Origin: an uncultured Oscillospiraceae bacterium
GTDB taxonomy: Bacteria > Bacillota > Clostridia > Oscillospirales > Oscillospiraceae
DNA: 8,055 nucleotides
Direction: 5' to 3'
Assembly (NCBI GenBank): GCA_910584045.1
Contig: CAJTYO010000090.1
Location: 1 to 8,055, forward strand
A program made the position numbers and the translations under genes. The notes under the pieces are model-generated. The model had not been told where the DNA came from. It searched no databases and saw nothing but the letters and a program-made list of their open reading frames with translations. How positions within the stretch are numbered: position 1 is the stretch's first letter; every line of letters begins with the position of its first letter. Shown piece after piece: positions 1-5,642 of this stretch.

Positions 1-587
1 GGGTCCCGGATGATGGGCTGGTTGATGTTGCCGATGTCGCCGGAGAAGACGATGGTTTTGCGCACGTTCCCCTCGTGGAGCTCCATAGTGATGCTGGCGG
101 AGCCCAGCAGGTGGCCCGCGTCGGTAAAGGTTGCGGTGACGCCCTCGCAGATGCCGATCTCCTGGTCGTATTCGCAGGTGTGGACATAGGCCATGGTGCG
201 CATGGCGTCCTCCACGGTGTAAATGGGCTCCACAAAGGGGCGGCCGGCGCGCTGGTTGCGCCGGTTGTCGTACTCTGCGTCGGACATCTGAATATAGGCG
301 CTGTCCACCAGCATGATCTCCAGCAGGCGGGCGGTGAGGCGGGTGGTCCAGATCTGGCCGGTGAAGCCCTGCTTAACCAGCATGGGGATGCGGCCGGAGT
401 GGTCGATGTGGGCGTGAGTCACCAGGACGTAGTCGATGGTATTGGGGGCGAAGGGCAGCTCATGGTTGTCGATCTCGTCCCGCCCCTGCTGCAAACCGCA
501 ATCGATCAGAATCCGTTTTCCATTGATCTCCAGGCAGTGGCAGCTGCCGGTGACGCACTGGTCCGCTCCAAAAAAGTACAGTTTCAT
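1..587 (-). CDS. MBL-fold (beta-CASP-like) metallohydrolase, C-terminus outside window
   Basis: The leftward frame opens at an ATG (585-587) preceded by a strong AAGGAGGG ribosome binding site and stays open to the window edge, giving 195 codons of the N-terminal part. The metallo-beta-lactamase zinc ligands are visible: THAHIDH at residues 57-63, the DAGHLLGS segment with His159, and FSGDIG with Asp184. The N-terminus (MKLYFFGA..VTGSC) and the SGRIPML segment after the metal motif match the COG1236/YSH1-type beta-CASP group, whose members are typically RNA nucleases of roughly 450-550 residues. That family assignment comes from established motif patterns. Nuclease activity is inferred, because the beta-CASP and RNA-specificity regions would lie beyond the edge. 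It has its own promoter, so it need not share a transcript with the xre gene to its right. Confidence 0.9.
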   Translation of the reverse strand, partial: MKLYFFGADQCVTGSCHCLEINGKRILIDCGLQQGRDEIDNHELPFAPNTIDYVLVTHAHIDHSGRIPMLVKQGFTGQIWTTRLTARLLEIMLVDSAYIQMSDAEYDNRRNQRAGRPFVEPIYTVEDAMRTMAYVHTCEYDQEIGICEGVTATFTDAGHLLGSASITMELHEGNVRKTIVFSGDIGNINQPIIRD

Positions 588-623
588 GAGTGTGCCCTCC
601 TTGTATTCTGATGAGATACCTGT

Positions 624-652
624 ATTGTAGCATATTCCACAAAAAAAGACAA
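624..652 (-). promoter_or_regulatory. Extended -10 sigma-A promoter of the MBL-fold gene
   Basis: Read on the minus strand, a TTGTCT -35 (647-652) is followed by a 17-bp spacer rich in T and a TACAAT -10 (624-629). The -10 is preceded by TGC, the extended -10 signature. The predicted start is an A near 617, giving a leader of about 30 nt that carries the AAGGAGGG site of the gene starting at 587. Confidence 0.75.
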
Positions 653-699
653 CAGGGGGAGAGAAAAATCGGGGAAAATGATTTTGCCGCGCGGCGCGT

Positions 700-734
700 A
701 AGCGGCGGGACAGCCGTAAGCTGTCCCGCCGCTT
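700..734 (-). terminator. Strong hairpin directly after the xre stop codon
   Basis: A perfect 14-bp inverted repeat (arms 700-713 and 721-734, 7-nt loop) abuts the xre stop codon at 735-737. On the xre transcript it would form a very GC-rich stem. The next bases are GC-rich rather than a run of U, and short U runs come only about 20-30 nt later, so it is not a textbook intrinsic terminator. It may act as a terminator, an RNA 3'-end stabiliser, or an insulator before the MBL-gene promoter at 624-652. Confidence 0.55.
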
Positions 735-1055
735 CTACGCTTCGCCGTCCTTGTCTGCGGCGGCGCTGCACTCCCTGTAATTCTCGATAATCAGATGCAG
801 GGAATCGATCTGCCGGGGCGTGAGGCCGGAAACGTCCAGATAGTGGGTTCTTTTATCACTGACGCCCAGCAGGTAATCTGTCGTTACGCCGAATACCCGG
901 GCCAATGCAATTAATGAGGAGAGCGATGGAAACCGTCCTCCTGATTCATACGCGCCAACAGTTGCACGCGTGACGCCGATTTTCTTGGACAGCTGCTCCT
1001 GAGAATAATTTCTTTCATTCCGCAGCGCCCGCACGGTGTCGCCTATAGTCAACAT
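735..1055 (-). CDS. XRE-family helix-turn-helix transcriptional regulator
   Basis: This 106-residue protein has one HTH_3 DNA-binding domain at about residues 6-63. It includes the SQEQLSKKIGVTRATVGAYE helix-turn-helix core and the TTDYLLG ending typical of Cro/CI-type repressors. A short tail (GLTPRQIDSLHLIIENYRE) probably serves dimerisation. I chose the ATG at 1053-1055 because the near-perfect AAGGAGGTGA site sits 7 nt upstream. The in-frame TTG one codon earlier is only 4 nt from GGAGG. The gene is divergent from the unknown gene at 1169 across about 113 bp. One arm of an 11-bp inverted repeat overlaps its start codon, which hints at autoregulation and control of the neighbour. No convincing leftward -35/-10 pair was found. 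The family call is firm; the target genes are inferred. Confidence 0.93.
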   Translation of the reverse strand: MLTIGDTVRALRNERNYSQEQLSKKIGVTRATVGAYESGGRFPSLSSLIALARVFGVTTDYLLGVSDKRTHYLDVSGLTPRQIDSLHLIIENYRECSAAADKDGEA

Positions 1056-1125
1056 CAACTCACCTCCTTATTTATAGTGTACCATGTTTTTGGGATGACA
1101 CCGGAAGCCAATATATGTTGACTAT
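1045..1125. repeat. 11-bp perfect inverted repeat, candidate XRE operator arms
   Basis: ATAGTCAACAT at 1045-1055 and its exact reverse complement ATGTTGACTAT at 1115-1125 are separated by 59 bp. The left arm covers the first codons of xre. The right arm covers the -35 box (1118-1123) of the rightward promoter. This placement suits repression of both genes, but operator function is inferred. A further small dyad, AGTG-ata-CACT (1136-1146), overlaps the -10 box. Confidence 0.45.
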
Positions 1126-1146
1126 TAGTAGCGTTAGTGATACACT
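1118..1146 (+). promoter_or_regulatory. Sigma-A promoter of the 282-residue unknown gene
   Basis: TTGACT (1118-1123), a spacer of exactly 17 bp, and TACACT (1141-1146) form a good sigma-A promoter. Transcription would begin near 1153, just upstream of the AAAGGAGGGG ribosome binding site. This also argues against the upstream in-frame ATG at 1115, which lies inside the promoter. Both promoter boxes overlap dyad elements, so repression is plausible. Confidence 0.7.
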
Positions 1147-1168
1147 GTCAGTAAAGGAGGGGAGCGAG

Positions 1169-2017
1169 ATGGACGTGAAAGTGTATTTATCAAGCCTGGA
1201 GGACGAAATCGGCGAAATTGTGAACATTTCGGAGTGGAGCCTGGGCGTATACCACGTAGACGCCCGTAAGGACGGTCCTTTTCTGCGGGAGTATTTTGCC
1301 GTGCCGGACAGCTCGCCCATCGCCGCCAGGGTCCGCCGCTACGGGGAGCGGAGGGACGGGCTGCGCCTGTTTGACAACGCCGACGATTCCTCCGGCTGGC
1401 AGATTGTGCAGTATGAAATCATGAAATATAACGGTGCGTACGGCGGAAAGCCTGTGGCGGAGGCGGTGTTCAGGGATGTGAGTCTTCACGCGATGGAGCT
1501 GTACCCGGAGTATTTCGGCCTGTTTCCCGTGCCCTTCCACACGCCCCATGGCTATACGCTGCGCCACAGGACCCTGTCCAACGGCGTGTACTGGCTGGAG
1601 ACCAGCCAGTACAGGGAGCTGCTGGCCATCTGCTTTCCGATCTGGAACGCGCGGCTGTCCGCCGCAGCCCTCATGGGCGGCGAGCGGCTGGAAATTGACA
1701 AAGTCGGCGAGGCGGACGTTGACGCCACGCCCTATCTCTTTTTCAGCAGGGAGCTCAGCTGTGTACCGCTTTATGAGCTGCTGGCCACCCATGAGGAGTG
1801 GAGGGGGACGGTCATTCGCCCCCGGGCGCTGATGAACGCGCTGTGGGAATATACGCCGGCCTACGCCATGTACCTGAACGGGGGAATGGACCCGCCCCTG
1901 GCCATCTTTTCCGAGGTGCTCAGGGCGGAGATGGGCTGCGCAATGCCGGAACCCGACGGCAAGCACGTTGCCGCCATGTTCCCGGGGGAGGGGACGGATT
2001 TCCTGTTGCTGGAGTGA
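1169..2017 (+). CDS. Uncharacterised 282-residue cytoplasmic protein
   Basis: I do not recognise this protein. The start at 1169 follows AAAGGAGGGG with normal spacing. An in-frame ATG at 1115 would add 18 residues, but it lies within the promoter at 1118-1146. There is no signal peptide, membrane segment or repeat. The protein is acidic, rich in aromatic residues (Tyr, Phe, Trp) and Glu/Asp, and reads as one or two globular domains. Visible segments include SLEDEIGEIVNISEWSLGVYH near the N-terminus, a central LYPEYFGLFPVPFHTPHGYT stretch and an EYTPAYAMYLNGG stretch near the C-terminus. No catalytic motif can be assigned. Base composition resembles the neighbouring core genes. The divergent XRE gene and the shared regulatory region suggest it is a regulated accessory gene. 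The role is unknown. Confidence 0.85.
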   Translation: MDVKVYLSSLEDEIGEIVNISEWSLGVYHVDARKDGPFLREYFAVPDSSPIAARVRRYGERRDGLRLFDNADDSSGWQIVQYEIMKYNGAYGGKPVAEAVFRDVSLHAMELYPEYFGLFPVPFHTPHGYTLRHRTLSNGVYWLETSQYRELLAICFPIWNARLSAAALMGGERLEIDKVGEADVDATPYLFFSRELSCVPLYELLATHEEWRGTVIRPRALMNALWEYTPAYAMYLNGGMDPPLAIFSEVLRAEMGCAMPEPDGKHVAAMFPGEGTDFLLLE

Positions 2018-2033
2018 AACTGTTTTTGGATGG

Positions 2034-2063
2034 GTCGAGCCCGGCGTTCGCGCCGGGCTCGAC
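2034..2063 (+). terminator. 13-bp GC-rich hairpin with TTCG loop, no U-tract
   Basis: Perfect 13-bp arms (2034-2046 and 2051-2063) enclose a TTCG tetraloop, 16 nt after the stop codon of the unknown gene. No run of T follows on the plus strand (GGCTGTCTGG comes next), and none is seen on the minus strand (CCAAAAACA). Placement suggests transcript ending or 3'-end protection. As an intrinsic terminator it is atypical. Confidence 0.5.
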
Positions 2064-2117
2064 GGCTGTCTGGGAAGCGCGGATTTCCGGTGATTTCCTG
2101 CGGCGCGGCATTGCCTC

Positions 2118-2146
2118 TTGTATTTTTCGGCCCGGGATGGTAAAAT
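2118..2146 (+). promoter_or_regulatory. Sigma-A promoter of ruvC
   Basis: TTGTAT (2118-2123), a 17-bp spacer and TAAAAT (2141-2146) predict a start near 2153. That gives a leader of about 22 nt before the ruvC ATG at 2175. I saw no GAAC-N4-GTTC-like LexA box around it, so SOS control is not evident from the sequence. Confidence 0.65.
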
Positions 2147-2174
2147 AGAAAAAGATCACAGAGGGAGCGTTTCC

Positions 2175-2696
2175 ATGCGGATTTTAGGAATTGACCCCGG
2201 CGTGGCCACCATCGGCTTCGGGCTGATCGAGGCGGACCGGGCCAATGTAAGGCTTCTGCAGTACGGCGTTATCACCACGCCTGCCGGGCTGCCGCTGTCC
2301 AGCCGGCTCTATCAGATTTCCCAGGATATGTCCCAGCTGCTCGAGCAGTTCAAGCCCCAGGAGATGGCGGTGGAGGAGCTGTTTTTTTCCAAGAATATTA
2401 CCACCGGTATAGCCGTGGCCCACGGGCGGGGGGTGATCCTGCTGGAGGCGGAGCGGGCGGGGGTGCCGGCCTATGAGTACACGCCCATGCAGGTCAAGCA
2501 GGCGGTGGCGGGCTATGGCGGCGCGGAGAAGCGGCAGGTGATGCTCATGACCCAGCGGCTGCTGCGGATGAAAAATATTCCCAGGCCGGACGACGCTGCG
2601 GACGCGCTGGCCATCGCCATCTGTCACGGGAGGAGCGCCACGAGCCTGCTGAACGCCGAGAGGAAGTTCGATCCGAAGAGATACGATACAAGATAG
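2175..2696 (+). CDS. ruvC: Crossover junction endodeoxyribonuclease RuvC
   Basis: RuvC is the Holliday-junction resolvase. As a dimer it cuts two opposing strands of a four-way junction, after RuvAB-driven branch migration. The product is 173 residues, normal for the family. The RNase H-like fold is evident from GIDPG with catalytic Asp7, the second acidic residue in AVEELFF (Glu67), and the C-terminal RPDDAADALA motif carrying Asp140 and Asp143, so the four-acid site is intact. The ATG at 2175 is preceded by GAGGGAG and puts the conserved MRILGIDPG at the N-terminus. An upstream in-frame ATG at 2118 would add 19 unrelated residues and lies in the promoter. ruvA and ruvB follow in the same direction, but a hydrolase gene separates them from ruvC, unlike the contiguous ruvCAB order common in clostridia. 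Confidence 0.98.
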   Translation: MRILGIDPGVATIGFGLIEADRANVRLLQYGVITTPAGLPLSSRLYQISQDMSQLLEQFKPQEMAVEELFFSKNITTGIAVAHGRGVILLEAERAGVPAYEYTPMQVKQAVAGYGGAEKRQVMLMTQRLLRMKNIPRPDDAADALAIAICHGRSATSLLNAERKFDPKRYDTR

Positions 2697-2793
2697 GCGT
2701 ACATGCTTTTCTTTGAACGGTAAGGGCGGTCGATGCACGAAAGCCCGCGATTGACTTGTTTGCGCGGGGATGCTGTTCCTCTTTCCATGCAAT

Positions 2794-2805
2794 TCAACAA
2801 AAGGG
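2794..2805 (+). repeat. 12-bp direct repeat, copy 1 (left of hydrolase gene)
   Basis: TCAACAAAAGGG occurs here, just before the hydrolase start codon, and again at 3829-3840 beyond its stop. The surrounding 2697-2817 gap holds otherwise only a 6-bp CCCGCG/CGCGGG inverted repeat (2744-2749 and 2763-2768) and a TTGACT hexamer (2751-2756) without a good -10. Confidence 0.5.
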
Positions 2806-2817
2806 CGGGATGCTCGT

Positions 2818-3744
2818 ATGTTTATGAATATTTGGGGCAAAAAAATTTGGTATGAAGTATATGGCGCAGAATATGACGATACGCTGCTGTATCTTCACGG
2901 AGGCCCGGCAGCAAGCTGTCTGGATTTTGTGAACCAGGCGAGGGCGTTAAGTGAGAAAATGCGGGTTGTCATATTGGATCAGTTGGGAGTGCTGCGCTCC
3001 GATGCTATTGCCGAGAATGAAAGCTACGGCATGGAATATCAGGTTGAAATGCTGGAGGAAATGCGAAAATTTTTGGGAATAGAAAAATGGAGTGTACTGG
3101 GGCATTCCTATGGCGGTATGCTTGCGGTTTTATACGCATACGCCTGTCCCAATTCCATTCAAAAGATCATTCTGGAGTGTCCCTCGCTGTGGTTTGAGGA
3201 TTCTGCAAAGGCGACGGCCGAATATTTGAGCGAGCATATCAACAGTCTGAACGACCGGCAGGCAATCCAGCTGTGTGAAAAGATTAAATATGCGGACTAT
3301 CAGGACAAGACGGCGGTGGTATGGGATGTATCAACCCTGCTTGGATATGTCACGGATATGGAGCTGCGGTTTTATCTGCACGGTATTTCATGTGAAGAAT
3401 ATCATATGAGTATGGACACTTCTGACATCACAGATGAAATGTGGTCAAAGGGAGAGCGGCATTTGATGAAATTGCTGGAAGCACCACCGACGCCGGCGGG
3501 CTCTTCGCAAAAAAGGGTGCAGATGACCGACAATCTTTTGCCGATGCTCCCAAAGATTGCGGCTCCGATGCTGCTGATAAACGGAAAGTATGATCCGGCA
3601 TGTACAAAGTATCAAATAGATTATATTATGAGCCATGCACAAAATGTGACGCAGGCGGTTTTTGAAAACAGCGGGCACTTTCCGAGAATTGAGGAGGCAA
3701 AAAAATATACGAATACCGTTTTGAGTTTCCTTGATTATGAATGA
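2818..3744 (+). CDS. Alpha/beta hydrolase, S33 proline-iminopeptidase-like
   Basis: This 308-residue alpha/beta-hydrolase-fold protein has the marks of the peptidase S33/proline iminopeptidase group. The HGGP oxyanion motif is at residues 27-30. The nucleophile elbow GHSYGG carries Ser97, the acid is Asp259 in GKYDP, and the catalytic His287 is in NSGHFP, so the triad is complete. There is no signal peptide, so it is probably cytoplasmic. The loop usually written DQxGxGxS reads DQLGVLRSD here, a departure that may affect specificity. Aminopeptidase activity is inferred and an esterase is possible. I prefer the ATG at 2818, which starts MFMNIWGKKIWYE and has a GGGCGGGA-like site upstream. The in-frame ATG at 2770 has no usable site. 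The gene is visibly AT-richer than ruvC and ruvA on either side, which suggests transfer. Confidence 0.9.
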   Translation: MFMNIWGKKIWYEVYGAEYDDTLLYLHGGPAASCLDFVNQARALSEKMRVVILDQLGVLRSDAIAENESYGMEYQVEMLEEMRKFLGIEKWSVLGHSYGGMLAVLYAYACPNSIQKIILECPSLWFEDSAKATAEYLSEHINSLNDRQAIQLCEKIKYADYQDKTAVVWDVSTLLGYVTDMELRFYLHGISCEEYHMSMDTSDITDEMWSKGERHLMKLLEAPPTPAGSSQKRVQMTDNLLPMLPKIAAPMLLINGKYDPACTKYQIDYIMSHAQNVTQAVFENSGHFPRIEEAKKYTNTVLSFLDYE

Positions 3745-3908
3745 GGAGCTTCAGCTTGCTGCGAGGCTTGGGAAATCAACTCTCCTGCGGTCGGGAGCTG
3801 GCACTGACAAAACAGTTTTTAAGCAGCGTCAACAAAAGGGGCCGAACGCCGGAAATGCATGCAGCTGCGCGGCATGGACCCAGGCTAAACTTGCGTTCCT
3901 ATAACTGA
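3741..3908 (+). CDS. Possible 55-residue small ORF overlapping the hydrolase stop
   Basis: An ATG at 3741 overlaps the hydrolase TGA in an ATGA arrangement, a geometry often seen in translational coupling. It opens a frame of 55 codons ending with TGA at 3906-3908. The product would be basic, starting MRSFSLLRGLGNQLSCG and containing VNKRGRTPEMHAAARHG. There is no separate ribosome binding site. I recognise no family. It could equally be the remnant of a broken gene or chance coding in non-coding sequence. The second copy of the 12-bp direct repeat lies inside it. Confidence 0.25.
   Translation: MRSFSLLRGLGNQLSCGRELALTKQFLSSVNKRGRTPEMHAAARHGPRLNLRSYN
3829..3840 (+). repeat. 12-bp direct repeat, copy 2 (right of hydrolase gene)
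   Basis: This is an exact second copy of TCAACAAAAGGG, 1035 bp from the first at 2794-2805. Together they bracket the AT-richer hydrolase gene. They are possibly the scar of an insertion or recombination event. A 12-bp match is short enough that chance cannot be excluded. Confidence 0.5.
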
Positions 3909-3937
3909 AAAAGAGACGGATCAAAAGAAATTTTTGC

Positions 3938-3958
3938 GCAAAACTTGGTTTTGCTTTT
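3938..3958 (+). terminator. Small hairpin followed by TTTT, just before the ruvA ribosome binding site
   Basis: GCAAAAC (3938-3944) and GTTTTGC (3948-3954) form a perfect 7-bp stem with a 3-nt loop, followed directly by TTTT (3955-3958). The stem is short and A/T-rich, so it would be a weak intrinsic terminator for transcripts from the hydrolase. It abuts the TTGGAG ribosome binding site of ruvA and could also affect translation initiation. Confidence 0.4.
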
Positions 3959-3968
3959 GGAGTGCGGT

Positions 3969-4577
3969 ATGTTTTACTATGTTTCCGGGACGGTGGGGCA
4001 TGTGGAGCCCTATCTGGCGGTCATCGACTGCGGAGGGGTGGGGTACGCCTGCCGGACGACCACATGGACCCTTTCACAGATCAAAAAGGGGGACAGGGCG
4101 AAGCTCTTTACCTATCTGAGCGTCCGGGAGGACGCCATGGATTTATACGGGTTTTACAGCCAGGAGGAGCTGAAGCTGTTCAGACAGCTGATCGCCGTCT
4201 CCGGCGTGGGGCCCAAGGCGGCGCTGGCCATCCTGTCCGCCTCTTCGCCCGCCAATTTGGCGATGAGCATCATCACTGGGGATGAGAAGGCCCTGACGAG
4301 AGCGCCGGGGGTGGGGAAGAAGATCGCCCAGCGGGTGATTCTGGAATTGAAGGACAAGCTGGCCAAGGGGCAGAGCGTGTCCGCCTCCGGCGAGAGCGTG
4401 GCGGGACCCGCCGTCACGATCATCCCCCAGAACAAGCTCAGCGAGGCCTCCGCCGCGCTGGCGGTGCTGGGGTACTCCCAGGGGGAGATCAACGTGGCGC
4501 TGCGGGGAGTGGACGTCGACGGGCAGAGCCTGGAGCAGATCATCCGTATGGCGCTGAAGAACATGGTGAAGGGGTAA
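3969..4577 (+). CDS. ruvA: Holliday junction branch migration protein RuvA
   Basis: RuvA binds the four-way junction as a tetramer and loads the RuvB motor. The 202-residue product has the usual three parts. First is an OB-fold domain (about 1-63, MFYYVSGTVGHVE). Second is a domain with two helix-hairpin-helix motifs (AVSGVGPKAAL, about 76-86, and APGVGKKIAQ, about 112-121). A linker with the Ser/Ala/Gly-rich SVSASGESVAG then leads to a C-terminal RuvB-binding domain (about 156-202, KLSEASAALAVLGYS). The ATG at 3969 follows TTGGAG at 6-nt spacing. The TTG at 3945 in frame lies in the hairpin and would add eight residues not usual in RuvA. The ruvB start lies 3 nt after the stop, so the two are cotranscribed. 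No clear promoter or LexA box was seen directly upstream. Confidence 0.97.
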   Translation: MFYYVSGTVGHVEPYLAVIDCGGVGYACRTTTWTLSQIKKGDRAKLFTYLSVREDAMDLYGFYSQEELKLFRQLIAVSGVGPKAALAILSASSPANLAMSIITGDEKALTRAPGVGKKIAQRVILELKDKLAKGQSVSASGESVAGPAVTIIPQNKLSEASAALAVLGYSQGEINVALRGVDVDGQSLEQIIRMALKNMVKG

Positions 4578-4580
4578 GAG

Positions 4581-5642
4581 ATGGCCATCGATTTTTCCAA
4601 TAACGAGCCCTTTGTCGAGGAGGAGCCCCTTGTTGCCACCACGCTGACCCGGGAGGACGAGAACGAGTACTCCCTCCGGCCCCAGAAATTGAAGGAGTAC
4701 ATCGGACAGGAGAAGGCCAAGGCCAATCTGGAGGTCTTTATCCAGGCTGCCAAGATGCGCTCCGAGCCCCTGGACCACGTGCTGCTCCACGGGCCACCGG
4801 GACTGGGGAAGACCACGCTGTCCGGGATCATCGCCAACGAGATGGGGGTCAACGTGCGCATCACTTCGGGGCCGGCCATTGAGAAGGCGGGGGATCTGGC
4901 GGCGCTGCTGACAAATCTCAATGAGAACGACATCCTCTTTGTGGATGAGATTCACCGGCTCAACCGGTCGGTGGAGGAGGTTTTGTACCCCGCCATGGAG
5001 GATTTTGCCATTGACATCATCATCGGCAAGGGCCCTTCCGCCAACTCCATCCGGCTGGACCTGCCGAAATTCACCCTCATCGGGGCGACTACCAGGGCGG
5101 GACAGCTGTCCGCGCCGCTGCGGGACCGGTTCGGGGTGACGCTGCGGCTGGAGCTGTATACGCCGGAGGAGCTGGCGCTGATAGTCACCCGGTCGGCGGG
5201 GATATTGGATGCGCCCATTGAGCGGGACGGGGCCATGGAGATCGCCCGCCGCAGCCGGGGTACGCCCCGGATCGCCAACCGGATGCTCCGCCGGGTGCGG
5301 GACTTCGCCCAGGTGGTGGGGGATGGGGTCATCACCAAGGAGCTGTCGGACAAGGCGCTGACGGCGCTGGAGGTGGACTATCTGGGGCTGGACAACATCG
5401 ACCGGCGGATGCTGCGGGCCGTTATCGAGTATTACGGCGGCGGTCCGGTGGGACTGGAGACCCTGGCGGCCACCATCAACGAGGAGGCCGTCACCCTGGA
5501 GGATGTGTACGAGCCCTATTTGATGCAGATCGGCTTTCTGACCCGGACGCCCCGCGGGCGGTGCGTGACGCCAAAGGCGTATGGGCACCTGGGGCTGGCC
5601 GTCCCAGGCGGGACGGCGGGGATGGAGCAGCTGTCGTTTTGA
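4581..5642 (+). CDS. ruvB: Holliday junction branch migration DNA helicase RuvB
   Basis: RuvB is the AAA+ ATPase that forms hexameric rings on the arms of a Holliday junction and, with RuvA, pumps DNA to drive branch migration. The 353-residue product is normal in length. Walker A is GPPGLGKTT (71-79) and Walker B with the DEAH-like box is FVDEIH (120-125). Sensor 1 is GATTRAG (168-174), the arginine-finger region is RDRFG (181-185), and sensor 2 is RGTPRIANR (226-234). The C-terminal winged helix ends with the conserved TRTPRGR (321-327). The ATG at 4581 has AAGGGG upstream within the end of ruvA. A 3-nt gap after ruvA suggests translational coupling. All key residues appear intact. Confidence 0.98.
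   Translation: MAIDFSNNEPFVEEEPLVATTLTREDENEYSLRPQKLKEYIGQEKAKANLEVFIQAAKMRSEPLDHVLLHGPPGLGKTTLSGIIANEMGVNVRITSGPAIEKAGDLAALLTNLNENDILFVDEIHRLNRSVEEVLYPAMEDFAIDIIIGKGPSANSIRLDLPKFTLIGATTRAGQLSAPLRDRFGVTLRLELYTPEELALIVTRSAGILDAPIERDGAMEIARRSRGTPRIANRMLRRVRDFAQVVGDGVITKELSDKALTALEVDYLGLDNIDRRMLRAVIEYYGGGPVGLETLAATINEEAVTLEDVYEPYLMQIGFLTRTPRGRCVTPKAYGHLGLAVPGGTAGMEQLSF

Noticed and set aside
75..611. Plus-strand 178-codon open frame over the left edge
   Set aside because: The opposite strand encodes a clear MBL-fold protein with its zinc-binding motifs, promoter and ribosome binding site. The plus-strand frame is a shadow.
1190..1966. Antisense 258-codon frame over the unknown 282-residue gene
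   Set aside because: The sense frame has a promoter, a strong ribosome binding site and more protein-like composition. The antisense frame has none of these.
2118..2174. Upstream ATG extending ruvC by 19 residues
   Set aside because: The added residues are not found in RuvC, the extension lies within the promoter, and the ATG at 2175 has its own ribosome binding site.
2184..2840. Antisense 218-codon frame over ruvC
   Set aside because: ruvC is complete with all catalytic acids. The antisense frame is a shadow and runs into the AT-richer insertion.
2697..3968. LexA/SOS box near ruvC or ruvA
   Set aside because: GAAC half-sites at about 2714 and 3844 are not followed by GTTC-type partners at 4-nt spacing, so no SOS box is supported.
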